From NCBI GenBank assembly GCA_026724425.1, contig JAIUCV010000090.1, positions 1,240,001 to 1,304,000 on the forward strand: DNA of 64,000 nucleotides. Direction: 5' to 3'. The position numbers and the translations under genes were made by a program. The notes under the pieces were generated by a model. It made no database searches, had not been told where the DNA came from, and saw only the letters and a program-made list of their open reading frames with translations. The DNA is from Erythrophleum ivorense (taxonomy: Eukaryota; Streptophyta; Magnoliopsida; Fabales; Fabaceae). This document shows positions 9,032 to 21,892 of the stretch, in pieces (position 1 is the first letter of the stretch; each line of letters opens with the position of its first letter).

Positions 9032-11761
9032 TTAGGTGCGGATGTGATCGGCCAAAGGGTTTGGGATCCCTTTGGTGTCTTCACACTCTGGTTCAGGTGG
9101 CTCATGAGGTGGTTTGGGCTCTCCATGATCATCTTCCATGTCATCCTTGAAGACCAAAGCTCTCGGAAAAAGTTTTAAGGTTTTTCCGAGTCTTTCCTTT
9201 GCGGTTTGCTCATCTTTGGGGTCCGGATCCTTTGGGAAAAGGACTCTTATGCTGGCAAAGGAGATAGGCACACCGTCAGGCTCTTCTTCAGCTCCATGAT
9301 TGTCAAAGGATGATGACAAGACCGAGCTAACATCCTTGAAGACATTCTCATGCTTCGGCTTCAACGGTTTCATCCCTTCCTTCGGTTTTGGGTAGGGCTC
9401 GCCCTTCTTGGTGCTTTTAGGCCGCTCGGCTCCTTCTCTTGGCATGAGTGTGCTCCTTTCTGGTGGTAATTTGACTGCACTTGGAGCTTTTTTGAAGTTG
9501 ATGCTTGGGAAAAAGACATCTTGCCGGACATGACCAACTGTTAGTTGGTTTCTCATGTAATTGATGACCGCCCCGGCTGTGGCTAGGAATGGGGTTCCAA
9601 GAATTAACCGATTTCGCTTTGACCCCTCCCATACCATGATTTGAAAGTCGGTGGGGACATGCCTCTCTCCGATCTCTAGCATAACGTCTTCAAGCACTCC
9701 ATAAGGCTCCATACTTGATAGATCCGCAAACTCCACTCTCACCTTAGGCTCCTTGAAATATTTGAATCCCAAATCTTTGGCTAGTGCAATAGACATGAGG
9801 TTCACGTTTGCTCCACTATCGCACAAGCAATCAGTGAGTTGGTATCCATTGATACAAGCCGGGATCACAAACTTCCCGGGATCACCTTGTTTCAGCAACG
9901 GCTTGTTCTCAAGCCTTCTCTTGTAAGCTCGCCTTGACTCCCATGTATACCTCTCTGGTTTGTACCTCTCCTTAGGCTCATCTTCTCTTTCTTCTTCTTG
10001 AGATTGTACGGAGACAATGGCCGGTGGATCCTCTTTGGATGAAACAACACTACAAAACTTTTGCGGATTCACCTCGTGTTGCTTCTTAACCGCCTCGGCC
10101 GTTTGAGAGATTTGAACATCCAACTTCTGGACATGGGTTGACAACGCCCCAAACTTATTGTTTAGATCACCAAACATGTGATCCATCTTCTCATGTAAGC
10201 TCTTGGTTGCTTGTCTTTGCTCCTCCATGTATTTCTTAACCGCCACGTCTACTTTTTCTTCTTGTTGAGCCGGTGCAACTCCTTGGAGGAAAGTGAGTGG
10301 CTGCTTCACTTGGTAGACTCCCTTAGGATAGAATTGTTGCTTAGGCTCGTATTGACCTCCTTGGTAAGCGTTTTGGCCTCCTTGATAAGTGTTTTGGCCC
10401 GGATAGATTTGATCATTTGGGTTCTCCACATTGGTGCTTCAGTAAGAGAGGTTGGGATGGGGGCGGAATGGCTGATTGTATCCTCTATTACCGTAGTTAC
10501 CTCCTATGTAGTTGACTTCCTCTTGATTCTCTTCTGCTCCATCTCTCATAAACCCCATGAGAGGCTCTTCATTAGTAGCCAAAACATCATCAATGGCATG
10601 CACTCCTCGGTTGCTTTTTAGTAATTGAGAGACCATGTTTTTCAACTCCAAAATTTGAGCCGATTCTGATGATGAGCTCGTGGTTCTTACTCCTCTATTG
10701 TACTCAGGGCAGGCATTGGAATCACTTGCAGCAAGGTTTTCTAACAAAAGCTTAGCCTCCGGCACCGATTTGGTCATGAAGTTACCATTGCTCGCGGTGT
10801 CAAGTGAAAGCTTGTACTTGTGATCAATCCCATTGTAAAAGATGTTCCAAAGGTTACCTTCTGAGAAGCCATGGTTAGGGCAATCTCTTGCATACTCCTT
10901 GAAGCGCTCCAAAGCTTCATAGAAAGACTCCATTGGTGCTTGCTTAAACTCGGATATCTTACTCCTTATAGAGTTTGATCTTTGCTTGGTGTAGAATTGG
11001 TTTAAGAAAGCTCCCTTGTATTCATTCCATGTTGTAATGGATTGAGGTGGCAGAGACTTTACCCATCTAAGTGCCTTGTCACTTAGAGAGAAGGTAAACA
11101 ACTTGCACTTGAAGTAGTCCGGTGACACTCCATTGATCCGAGTAGTGCTACATATCTCCTCAAAGGTGTCGACATGGTCAAGTGGATGCTCGGTGGACGA
11201 ACCATGGAATTGGTTTTGTTTCACCAAGGCAATGATTTGTGGCTTGATCTCAAAGTCGTTCCTTGGAGGCTGAGGTGGTCAGATTGGATTCCGATCCAAG
11301 AAGAATGCATCGGATGAATCAAAATCTCCCATAGTCGAATGCCTTAGATGCTGAGCGAATTGTGCTCTCCTTGGAGGCACATGTGGTTGAGCTTGAGGCA
11401 TCCCTTGGTGACCGCCATGGGGGTTTTGATGATGTTGGTTTGGTGGTTGACCGGCGTCTTGTTGACCCGGTTTTTGTTGTTGCGGCTGTTGCGGTTGATC
11501 GGCTGCACCCGGAGGTTGTTGTTGAACATTTGGTTGAGGAATGGCTCCGCCTTGTGCCGCCTGATCAGCTCCAGCTCCTTGTGGGACATGGGGGGCTTGT
11601 GGTTGTTGCTCTTAGTCAGCGGCTTGTTGTTGTTCTCCTTGTGCCGCGGCTTCTCCGCCTTGATTCATTCTTTCTCTTCTTTGCCGCCTAAGCGTTCTTT
11701 CAAGTTGGTCAATGTCAAGATCTTCCTCTATGGTATTATCTGGATTGGACCTTCTTGTCAT
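9032..11761 (-). pseudogene. gag-pro: Athila-like gag-protease polyprotein of B, with three stop codons
   Basis: A single frame of 910 codons from ATG at 11761 to the stop at 9032, interrupted by TAA (11612-11614), TGA (11279-11281) and TGA (10439-10441). The N-terminus is charged then Gln/Pro-rich. The gag domain follows (IALVKQNQFHGS, WVKSLPPQSITTW, YKGAFLNQF, ERFKEYARDCPNHGFSEGNLW, LDTASNGNFMTK). The C-terminal third holds a retropepsin-like domain with CDSGANVNLMS and the late motif LILGTPFLATAGAVI. No classical CCHC zinc knuckle is seen. The tail is Lys/Pro/Glu-rich. No polymerase follows; the hairpin block comes directly after the stop. The three stops are point changes, so the copy was intact at insertion. 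Confidence 0.88.
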
Positions 11762-11900
11762 GCACCTAAGAGACACAAAGAAAGAGTATTAAGTAAATTT
11801 TTTATGGTTTTTTAGAGTGTTATGAAAAACAGAAAGTGAAATGCAAGAATAAAAAGAACTAGACTAAAAATCAATCAAGAAACTTGAAAGAAATGCAACT

Positions 11901-11920
11901 CTTCCCCGGCAACGGCGCCA
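11901..11920 (-). promoter_or_regulatory. Primer-binding site of B
   Basis: Minus strand TGGCGCCGTTGCCGGGGAAG, seven bases inside the 5' LTR end. It is complementary to a tRNA 3' end in CGGCAACGGCGCCA; from what is known of Athila elements this is most likely tRNA-Asp. Confidence 0.85.
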
Positions 11921-11927
11921 AAGAGCT

Positions 11928-13431
11928 TGATGCGTTGGGTTTTATGCTTCAAACTAATACAATTTATAACCCAACTTGGTAGAGCTGCAAGTGCACAGCC
12001 GTGGTAAGTCGGGGTCGAACACAAGGAAGAGTGATTTCGTTTCTAGCTTATATTGAGTGATAAGTAGCTAGATTGCATGGGATGAGATATAAACCGCCTT
12101 GAACTCACAACACTAAGGTATAGCCTTACCACTTTCGTGGCTCCGGCTACTATGCTTAAACAACCTAATAGACTCAAGTTTCGATGGTTATTACAAGTTA
12201 TAAGCACGCATTAATCAATGTTCAAGTTGTGATTGTCCACTAAGTTCTTTAGGTCGACTTTTGGAAGCCTAAAACACTTAGCTCACCAAATACTAGTTTC
12301 GGCAATACAACAAGCTTTTGGAGAGTGTATCAACCTAGGTTCAAGTTGTTTAGGCGCGCTTTCCTAACAACAAGCATTATGAACAAGCAAAGATGAAGGT
12401 CCAATTGATGAAATCCCGTTTTATGCAATCATGTAATTCAAATCATGTCATGAGCCCTATCGATCTCCCTCGGCCTAACCGAGAGATCTACTCGGCCATG
12501 ACGCAAACAAGCAAGCAAAGCATGATTGAAAGCATAATAGAAAGCATAATCATAAGCGTAAGTAAGAAAATAAGGGAATAGAAAAGCTTCTCTATTGAAG
12601 AACAAAGTCGAATCCTCCCTTGAAACTCTCGGATTAAAGTATAAAAGTGACAAAGAGAAGAAGATGAAAGAACAAGGTTTTATGTGAGACAAGATCTTGA
12701 GCGGCGCCTCCTTTCTCCTCACTGGACTGCGCAGCTCTCTCTCTCTCTCTGATTCTTCTTGACGGCCAAACCTCGCTCTCCTCTAGGTTGAGGCTAAAAG
12801 CTTGTATTTATAGGGTAGAAGTCGCTAGGTTTATGAAGTGTCGAAAAAGAAAACTTTCCGGTTAACCGGCCTTGATGATTTGCGACGTGATTGGACCGGG
12901 TTTAGGACAAGTAAACCACCAAAAGCAAGCTGGGCTTGTGTTAAGTCGAGACAAGGTCCATGCCGCGGAATCCCGGGCCGTTTGTGGCACCAAGTCTCCA
13001 TGGCTTTGTTTACTCGCCTGGCGGACACGTCTTGGGGGTAAAAGAGTATCTCCGTGATGGTTGATCCAAATGGCTTGAATCTACTTCGCCGTGATGCATG
13101 ACTCAAATATCTATCCAGCAAGACCAAGATCATGATTTTTGGACGTCGGGAAGACCACTTGCCGCGGTTATCTTTCGGATCCTCCGGTTCTGTCCAAATG
13201 CGAGAATCGGACAAATGGAGTTATATTGATGCTCTTGACTTGGAAACTTGCATGGATCATGGTTTGAAGCTCTTTTGCTCCTTTTTGAATCCTTTTTGAT
13301 GTTTTAACCTGTTAAGACTCCAAAACCAACAAGTACAAGAAAACTACCTCTAAAGGCAAAAAAACCTCATTGAAAACACTTGAAAACATAAATAAATACT
13401 AAGTAAAATCATGCAAAATATGGATATATCA
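11928..13431 (-). repeat. 5' LTR of element B (1504 bp)
   Basis: Minus strand starts TGATATATCC (13431) and ends CAACGCATCA (11928). TATAAATA at 12805-12812 on the minus strand; palindrome CCGGTTAACCGG at 12858-12869. It has lost 133 bp relative to the other LTR, just after GTAGCTA near 12070; the loss is flanked by a 2-base match. Otherwise very few differences from the 3' LTR are visible. Confidence 0.92.
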
Positions 13432-14538
13432 GACTCCATGGCCCTCGTCTGACCCGAGTTTTCTTCACCATCCCGTGCGCGCTCGACCGCCCAACTCGAC
13501 CCGACCACCATCCCGACCGACCGGTCGACCGCCCCGCTCGACCGCCGCCTTTCCCGCTCGACCCGCCTTAGCCGACTTAGGCCCGTTTTGCGCGTTTTCA
13601 CGATTTACTCGGCCCGTTTACCTAATCTCGACCCCTGGAAGACCTAGCACTATAAATACACCTTTTTAGCCTCTTTCGAAAGGAGAACCGCAGAGCCGCA
13701 TTGTATTAGAGTTTATTAGATCTACTTTTGTTCTTAGAGATTTCAAGGAGAGGATCTCTCCTCCTTACCAAAATTTGGAGAAGTTTTCTGAACCTTTGTC
13801 TTATATTTATGCTTTCTTCATCATCTTTCTGTGTTGTTACTTTGATTATGTCTGAGTAATTCACTTGTTAGGTCGTGGGTTTATCAAAGAGTCCATGCAT
13901 TGTTAGGGTTCTAAATCAAATTAGGGGTTCATCATTATAGGTCTTCACCTTTGCTTGATCTTATTGCTGCATGCTTTTCTGATCAACTAGCATCAGATCT
14001 TAGGTAGACTTGAGCCACGGAAGTGCTGTATCATTCGCCTGAACTAGTATTTGGTGGGCAACACTTCATAGACTGCGGAAGTTGATCTATGCGGGGTTCT
14101 GAACAATTGAGACTTGAACGAATTAATGTTTGTTTAACAATCCAAGGACATTCCGAAAGATTAGCGATTAGGTTAGTTAACAAAGAGGTCGGAGCCACGG
14201 AAGTGGAATGATCTTACATCTGTGTTTTGAGTTCTAGACGGCACCCAATTAAACCCCCTAATAAGTTGATTTAACCTAGTAATCATGAATCTCTGCGAGT
14301 CTCCCATTGCCTAGCGCTTTCGTACCTTGATCTTTTACTGCTTTTACATCGCTTTCAATTAGTTTCGTTAGCTACCTTACCAATCACAACCAAAACCCTT
14401 ATCTTGTCCTAGCTAAATTGGAATTGCATAACTTGTAGCGCATCTCTCTGCTACTTGTGTTCGATAAACCCGTTACTACTCTCGATCTGTGCACTTGCAG
14501 AAAAGGGATAGAAATTGGGAAAAGCTTATCCCGCATCA
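13432..14538 (+). repeat. 5' LTR of C, right portion
   Basis: Matches 23833-24932 closely. About 450 bp of its start lie left of element B, outside the window. TATAAATA at 13651-13658; CG-rich GGTCGACC-type repeats precede it (13480-13600). It ends CCCGCATCA at 14538. Confidence 0.92.
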
Positions 14539-14545
14539 AGCTTTT

Positions 14546-14563
14546 TGGCGCCGTTGCCGGGGA
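14546..14563 (+). promoter_or_regulatory. Primer-binding site of C
   Basis: TGGCGCCGTTGCCGGGGA, seven bases after the LTR, complementary to the same tRNA 3' end (probably tRNA-Asp) as in B and F. Confidence 0.88.
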
Positions 14564-14716
14564 GAATTACAGCTGCCTACAAGTTCTCAAGACTGATCTA
14601 GCCTAGGATTTTTAATTTCAGTACTTGCAAGTTTAATTTTCAGTTTTTTTTTCTTTACATCTAAGAACATTCTCTTTGTGTATTTCAGGTGAAACATCTG
14701 AGCAGAAGACTTTGAG

Positions 14717-17240
14717 ATGAGTGACCCGGAAGGTCAGTCAGAAGATGAAAACGCTGCCGCAGCAGCCATGATGTTTGGACAACCGCAGGATCCACCGCTG
14801 AATGTACCCGGTGATGGCATACCCGTGCGCCTGGACAAAGAAACTATGGGGGATTTTGACTCGGCCCCTAAATTGCTTTTAAGCCGAAATCCTATTCATC
14901 CGCTGCTCCCGGAAGGAAGGGATTATGAGATCTCACCGGAAGTAATTGCTTTGGTAAAGCAAAACCAGTTCCAAGGATTAACTAAGGAGAATCCTTTAGA
15001 GCACATTGATGCATTTGAAGAAATATGTGGGACCATTAGTGCGGATGGAGCTCCCAAAGATTATTTGAAATGCAAGCTTTTCTCCTTAACACTCACAGGG
15101 AAAGCCATGAGATGGGTAAAATTCCTTCCAGCTCAGTCCATCACGACTTGGAAGTAATACAAAGGAGCATTCCTAGGACAGTTTTTCACTAAGCAAAGGG
15201 CGAATTTGTTAAGGGAAAAGATTTCTAGTTTTCAACAAGGGCCGGTGGAGCCATTTCATGAAGCATTGGAGCGCTTCAAGGATTACACAAGAGAATGCCC
15301 GAACCATTGTTTTTCAGAAGGAAACCTATGGAACATCTTCTATAGAGGGATAGATAGGAAATGTCGATTCTCACTCGACACTGCAAGTAACGGAAACTTC
15401 ATGACCAAGACAGTGATGGAAGCAAAGACTTTGATTGAGAATTTGGCATCCAGTGACAGTGACAACTTCATAGGGCATGAGAAGGCTGTTAAAGCAATAA
15501 ATTCTAACCCAAGCCGAGAAGAGTATAATGAGATGAGAGCAATCATGGTAACAATATTGAGGAATCAGGAAAATGCAGTCAGTAATAGAGAGGGTTGTAT
15601 GACTTACAACATCGATAGACAAAGATGTTTAGGAGATTTTGCACCTGAATTCCAAGAAGAAGTTAATTTTGTTGGCATCAGAGATCAACACTTCAGGCGA
15701 GAGCATAGAGATTCACAAGTGTGGAATGATGAACCTTTAGAATCCGAATATCAACAGAAAATTCAGAATGGAGAAAGATACCAGCAGTATGGGTATAGGC
15801 CGCAGAATGTCAGGCAAGGTGCATATGGAAGGAGCACCATGGAATCACGAGACAACCTTGACCCAATGATAAGTGAGCTCTTGGACTCACATCGGAAGCA
15901 CTTGAATGAAGTTGAAGAGAAGCTGGATTTTATAGGTAGGGACATGAATGAAAAATTTGACCTCATCGCTGCCGCCACAAAAAGTTTAGATTTCAAAATT
16001 GCTGAAATAGCCGGAACTGTTAAGAGGGAGATGGGTGTCCTTCCTTGAAGAGTAGAGATAAATCCAGAGGTGAAAATGTTGCTGCCATAACCCTAAGGAA
16101 TGGGAAGGAATATGAACCACCAGCCTACCCTGAGGAAGAATTAACCCCAGCCAGAAAAGATAAACCTTTAGAGTATGTTATAATTAGAGATGGAGAAGAG
16201 CCACCTAAAGAAGTACGGGTGCGCACAGAACCAGGAATTCAAGAACAAGATATTGACCCACCAGTCATACCACAGGTTTATGAACCAAAGCTTCCATACC
16301 GCAATGTTCTTAACCAGCCAAAGAAAGAGAAGGAGCAAGCCAAGCTTAAGGATCTAGTTAGCCAACTGACAGTCAGGTTACCATTCGTAGATGCTTGCCA
16401 TATCATACCGTCTCTAAAGAAGTATATGAAGGCTATACTTACAAGCAATGTCAGTCTAGAAGAAGGAGCTATGATGATCACCAAAGAGTGCAGTGCGATC
16501 CTCCAGAACAGAATGCCGGAAAAACTTGATGATCCGGGAAGTTTTATTCTAGCTTGTGAGATTGGAGGAACGCTTTTCGACCGGGCTCTTTGTGATTTGG
16601 GATCAAGCGTCAATTTAATGCCCTATTCAGTAGCAAGACTACTAAGAATCACAAACTTTAAACCTACAAAAATCTCTCTTGTTTTTGCAGATCGATCCGT
16701 TCGACACCCCATAGGAGTTGTCTTGGACGTAACCATTGTTGTACGAGGATGCAACATTCCAGCCGATTTCGTGGTCCTGGAATTGGAGCATGAACCCAAG
16801 GATCCTATAATCCTAGGACGCCCCTTTTTAGCCACTGCCGGAGCAATGATAGATGTGAAGAATGGGAAGATTGACTTTCACTTGGGAGATATTTTTATGA
16901 ACTTCGAAGTCAACAGAACGATCGATAAACCTACAATGGATGGTCAAACGTTTTGGATCGGAGAGATAACTGAGGCAAAAGAAGAGATATTGGAGGATAT
17001 GTTGCTTCATGATCCTCTTGAATTAGCTTTAACCCGAGCTGAAGAAGAGTTGGGTTATGCAGAAAGAGAAGCACAAGGCTTAGTCAAATTCATGGATTCG
17101 GTCGAAGCATACAAAGAACTAGTGGCATACACGGATTTGAAGGGAAGTAAAGAAGAGGAAGCCAAAGCAGAGAAACAAAAGCCAGCTCCCCAGCCAAAAC
17201 CAGACCCATGGTGCCCCTTGAGAGCACCAAAACAGACCTA
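14717..17240 (+). pseudogene. gag-pro: Athila gag-protease of C, frameshifted
   Basis: Starts at ATG 14717. The gag domain runs 14717-16030: an acidic N-terminus, VIALVKQNQFQG, WVKFLPAQSITTW, then TAA (15155-15157) in the middle of the domain; the same frame resumes with ERFKDYTRECPNH and LDTASNGNFMTK. Around 16030-16080 there is an in-frame TGA followed by a frame change to the 16045 frame (NVAAITLRNGKEYEPP). The retropepsin-like part has ALCDLGSSVNLMPYS (the Athila D-L-G form), then DPIILGRPFLATAGAMIDV. Another frame change near 17210-17240 leads into RT. These are post-insertion lesions in a once complete gene. Confidence 0.88.
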
Positions 17241-18843
17241 AAACAACTCCCTGTTGGGCTGAGGTATGAATATCTCGGTCCAAATGAAACTTATCCTGTG
17301 ATAATAAATTCCGAACTAACAGATGAGGAGACCGCTTTACTCGTACACGAACTGAGAAAGCACAGAAAGGCCCTCAGTTATTCTTTGGATGATATAACAG
17401 GAATCTCGCCAAACCTCTGCATGCATAGAGTCATCTTAGAAGACGGATCCAGCTCATCAATTGAACATCAGAGGCGGCTTAACCCGAACCTCAAGGAAGT
17501 AGTCAAGAAGGAAGTAATGAAACTTTTGAAAGCAGGGATAATTTACCCAATCTCGTATAGCAAATGGGTTAGTCCAGTACACGTAGTACCAAAGAAAGGA
17601 GGGATCACAGTTATTAAGAATGAGCAAGACGAGCTAATTCCTACCAGGACGATAACAGGACACCGGATGTGTGTCGATTACAGGAAGCTTAACTCAGCAA
17701 CCCGAAAAGATCATTATCCTTTACCATTCATAGATCAAATACTTGAGCGCCTTGCTAATCATCAATATTATTGTTTTCTTGATAGATATTCATGATTTTT
17801 CCAGATACCAATACATCCGGATGATCAAGAGAAGACAACCTTCACATGTCCGTATGGCACATTTGCCTATAGAAGAATGCCCTTCGGTCTATGCAATGCA
17901 CCAGCCACTTTCCAAAGATGCATGATGTCCATATTCACCGACATTATAGAGGAAATCATGGAAGTATTCATGGACGACTTCTCAGTATATGGCTCATCCT
18001 TTAAGGCATGCCTAGCAAATCTTGGAAAAGTTTTGCAGCGATGTGAAGACAAACACTTACTTCTCAATTGGGAGAAATGTCACTTCATGGTCAGAGATGG
18101 GATTGTCCTCGGGCATCGAATCTCAGAAAAAGGAATCGAAGTAGACAAAGCTAAGATTGAAGTCATGACAAACCTACAACCTCCAAAGAGTGTAAAGGAT
18201 ATAAGGAGTTTCCTAGGCCACGCCGAATTCTACAGGAGGTTCATCAAAGATTTCTCCAAGATAGCAAGACCATTGACACGACTGTTATGCAAGGACATCA
18301 CATTTGAATTCACGGATGAATGTCATGCCGCTTTCACCAAGATCAAGGAGGCCTTAGTTAGCGCACCAGTTGTCCAGTCACCAAATTGGGAACAACCCTT
18401 TGAGATCATGTGTGACGCCAGCGACTATGCAGTAGGAGCAGTGCTTGGACAATGAAAGGATAAGAAGCTACATGTCATCTACTATGCTAGCCGAACTCTA
18501 GATGAAGCACAATGCAAATATGCAACCACAGAGAAAGAACTCCTTGCCATAGTCTTTGCATTCAAGAAATTCAGATCTTACTTGGTAGGCTCCAAAGTAA
18601 TAGTTCATTCTGACCATGCCGCACTGCGATATTTATTGTCTAAAAAGGATGCAAAGCCAAGGCTTTTAAGATGGATATTACTCCTCCAAGAGTTTGACCT
18701 CGAGATAAAGGACAGAAAAGGTGCAGATAACGGAGTGGCGGATCACCTTTCACGCATGAGAGTTAATGAAACCATGCCATTGGATGACAGGCTGCCTGAA
18801 GAAACTGTTTACGCGGCCCAAGCTACAACCAGGCCTCATCCGT
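17208..18843 (+). pseudogene. pol: Athila reverse transcriptase and RNase H of C, N-terminal part of split pol
   Basis: RT motifs in order: PVGLRYEYLG (start), KWVSPVHVVPKKGG, CVDYRKLNSATRKDHYPLPF, then a TGA at 17793-17795 within the FLDxYSxFFQIPIHP motif, where Gly is expected. It resumes with TFTCPYGTFAYRRMPFGLCN and FMDDFSVYG, the catalytic Asp pair. RNase H follows with CDASDYAVGAVLGQ, a TGA (18453-18455), YATTEKELLAIVFAF and SDHAALRYL, then DHLSR. The frame then runs into TCCGT, the target site of the solo LTR. Deleting the LTR and one TSD copy puts this frame directly into the integrase frame at 20494. Confidence 0.9.
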
Positions 18844-20488
18844 TGATGGGGCGTGGGTTTAGCTTCAAGTTTTAATATTTATAACCCAACCAAAATGAGC
18901 TGCAAGTGCACAGCTGTGTTGTAGTCGGGGTCGAACACAAGGAGGGTGTGATCTCGCTTCAAACTTGTGGTGATTGATGAGTAGCTAGAACAGAAAATAT
19001 GTTGTTGTGGTGAACCTAAAATGAAAGGAAACAAAAGCAAATAAGTAAATGAGAGTTGTAAACAAGAAAAGAAAGAGTTAGGCAAAGGATAATCTTTGAA
19101 AATATGTAATGAAGTGATGATTCTATTGGTATTTCATTATGAACTATCTTGAACACAAAACACTAAGGTATGTTTTTTCCACTTTCGTGGCTCCGAACAC
19201 TATGTTTAAACAACCTAATAGACTCAACTTTCGATGGTTATTACAAGCTGTAAACATGCATTAATGGCTCAAGTAATGATAGAGTTCACTAGACTCCTTA
19301 TGTCAGCTTTCGTTGCCTAAGACGCGTAGCTCACCAAATATTAGATCCGGCAATACAACAAGCTTTTGGAGAGTGTATCAACCCTATATCAGATTGCTAG
19401 ATGTACGGTAAAGCAATCATGCATTAAGTTCAAATAAAGGTGAAGATTAGTTTATGAATAAAAGTCCCAATTGCAACCGCCAATCACATCATACAAGTTT
19501 CATTGATTTACCTCGCCTAACAAATGAATCTACTCGGACATGGTGCAATCAAACAAGCAAGAAATGATTGAAAGCATTATGCAAGTATTAAAAAGAAATA
19601 AGGGATAGAATAAGCTTCTCTTTTGAAGAACAAGTCGAAATCCCTTGATAACTTCTTAGATCCAAAGTACAATAGAAAAGCAAAAGATGAAAAGACCAAG
19701 AACAATGTTTTTGTGCAAGAGCAAGACTTGAGTGGCGCCTCCTTCTCCTCCTCCTAGATGGCGAGCTTCTAGGGCTTCTCTCTCTCTCTCTCTCTCTGAC
19801 GGCCACTCTCCTCTTGCATGAGACACTCGCGGCTCTCCCCCTTTCAGAGGCTAAAAGCAAGTATTTATAGGCTTGTAGTCACTAGGTTTATGAAGTGCTG
19901 AAAAAGGAAACTTTCCGGTTAACCGGCCTTGATGATTTTCGACGTGATTGGACTGGGTTCAGGACAAGTAAACCACCAAAAGCAAGCTGGGCTTGTGTTA
20001 AGTCGAGACAGGGTCCATGCCGCGGAATCCCGGGCCGTTTGTAACACCAAGTCTCCATGGGCTTCGTTTCCTCTCCTGGCGGACACGTCTTGGGAGAAAA
20101 AGAGTTTCTCCCTGATGGTTGATCACAATAGCTTGAATCCACTTCGTCGTGATGCGTAACTCCAATATCTATCCAAAAAGACCAAGATCATGATTTTTGG
20201 ACGTCGGAAAGACCTTCAACCGCGGCCATCTTTCGGATGCTCTGGTTCAGTCCGAATACGAGAATCGGACAAATGGAGTTATATTGATGCTCTTGACTTG
20301 GAAACTTGCATGGATCATGGTTTGAGGCTCTTTTGCTCCTTTTTGAATCCTTTTTGATGTTTTAACCTGTTAAGACTCCAAAACCAACAAATACAAGAAA
20401 ACTACCTCTAAAGTCATAAAACCTTATTGAAAATACTTGAAAACATAGATAAATACTAAGTAAAATCATGCAAAATATGGATATATCA
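18844..20488 (-). mobile_element. Solo LTR of the B family, inserted in C pol
   Basis: On the minus strand it begins TGATATATCC (20488) and ends with TGATG on the plus strand at 18844. It resembles B's LTRs along its length, including TATAAATA (19862-19869, minus), CCGGTTAACCGG (19915-19926) and the segment deleted from B's 5' LTR. TCCGT flanks both sides (18839-18843 and 20489-20493). It has no internal region, so it is the remnant of LTR-LTR recombination after an insertion. Confidence 0.95.
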
Positions 20489-20493
20489 TCCGT

Positions 20494-21833
20494 CAAGCCA
20501 TCCCAAACCAAAGCCAAGAATTTCATCAGCGAACACTCCATGGTTTCACCACATTGCAAACTTCCTTGCAGCAGACCATCCACCCCCACAATTCTTTGGC
20601 TACAGAAAGAAGAAATTTTTCCGTGACATTAGAAGGTATTTTTGGGATGAACCTTATCTTTATAAAAAATGCTCTGATGGTATGTTTCGTAGGTGTATCC
20701 CAGAGGAAGAGATGGAGGGAATATTATTCGCCTGCCACAGTTCCAGCTACGCCGGTCATTTCGCCACTTACAAAACAGTTTCTAAAGTACTTCAAGCAGG
20801 ATTCTGGTGGCCGACCATGTTTAAAGATGCCCACGCCTTCATATCCCGATGTGATGCCTGCCAAAGAATGGGCAACGTAAGCAAAAGAAATGAGATGCCA
20901 CAGAATTTCATTATAGAAGTAGAAGTCTTCGACATGTGGGGAATAGATTTCATGGGACCTTTCCCGACATCTTTTGGTGACCAGTACATTCTCGTCGCAG
21001 TGGATTATGTTTCGAAATGGGTGGAAGCAATAGCAAGCCCGACCAATGATGATGCTCAAGTTGTTATCAAGATGTTCAAATCTATCATCTTCCCGAGATT
21101 TGGAGTACCAAGGATTGTCATTAGTGATGGAGGATCTCACTTTATCAACAGGATTTTCGCCAACCTTTTGAAGAAGCATGGAGTGACACACAAAGTTGCT
21201 TCCCCATATCATCCTCAGACTAGTGGCCAAGTGGAAATCTCAAACAGAGAACTTAAAAGCATCCTACAAAAGACTACAGGAAAGACTAGAAAGGATTGGA
21301 GTGCCAAGTTAGATGACGCTCTATGGGCGTACCGCACTGCTTTCAAAACCCCACTAGGAACAACCCCTTTCCACTTAGTCTATGGAAAAGCCTGTCACCT
21401 CCCTGTTGAGTTAGAATATAAGGCGGCATGGGCAGTCAAGGAGCTAAACTTCAACCTCAAAACAGCAGGAGAAAGAAGACTCATACAACTCAATGAGCTT
21501 GATGAGATCCGACACCTTGCATATGAGAATGCGAAGATATACAAAGAAAGGACCAAAGCTTTCCATGACAGGAAGATCATACCAAAGACATTCGCACCAA
21601 ATGATCAATTCCTCCTTTTCAACTCCTGTCTAAAACTTTTTCCCAGGAAGCTTCGTTCTAGATGGTCAGGACCATTCAAAATCAAAGAAGTTCGGCCATA
21701 TGGAGCACTTGTGCTATTAAATCCATCCGGAGGCGAATTCACAGTCAATGGGCAAAGACTTAAACCGTATCTAGCCAATACAGAGACATCACAAGAAGTC
21801 CGAATCGCTTTGGACGATCCTTCACCAGTCTGA
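20494..21833 (+). CDS. pol: Athila integrase of C, C-terminal part of split pol
   Basis: Open to TGA at 21831-21833. It begins inside the RNase H-integrase linker (FLAADHPPPQFFGYRKKKFF); the long ORF with a Met starts only at 20682 because the true start is upstream of the solo LTR. The HHCC zinc finger is CHSSSYAGHFATYKT...CDACQRMG. The catalytic triad is in WGIDFMGPF, VISDGGSHF and SGQVEISNREL. The C-terminal GPF/Y-like module is RSRWSGPFKIKEVRPYG. No stop or shift is seen, so this third of pol is intact while its reading is cut by the LTR insertion. Confidence 0.92.
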
Positions 21834-21841
21834 ATCACAAA

Positions 21842-21892
21842 CGGTCAAGCTAACGACCTTAAACAAGCGCTGAATGGGAGGGAACCCATAAG
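21842..21892 (+). ncRNA. Conserved post-coding hairpin block of C
   Basis: TCAAGCTAACGACCTTAAAC, AAGCGCT, then ATGGG (21874-21878), loop AGGGAA and CCCAT (21885-21889), directly after the integrase stop. Same block as in B and F; the stem here is one pair shorter. Confidence 0.65.

Larger units (their letters stand above)
5167..13431 (-). mobile_element. Athila-like gag-protease-only retrotransposon B
   Basis: Minus-strand element with 5' LTR 11928-13431, tRNA-type PBS 11901-11920, gag-protease 11761-9032, a 2.3-kb 3' non-coding region, PPT 6679-6692 and 3' LTR 5167-6678 (its distal end displaced left by the copia insertion). No RT, RNase H or integrase is present between the LTRs, so it is non-autonomous, resembling terminal-repeat retrotransposons with GAG. 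It lies in the 5' LTR of element C; GACTC (13432-13436) is the expected target-site copy on the right. Confidence 0.88.

Noticed and set aside
11901..11920. tRNA-like sequence (also at 14546, 31895, 29506, 58243)
   Set aside because: Only the 13-20 bases matching a tRNA 3' end are present, at the LTR edge; these are primer-binding sites, not tRNA genes.
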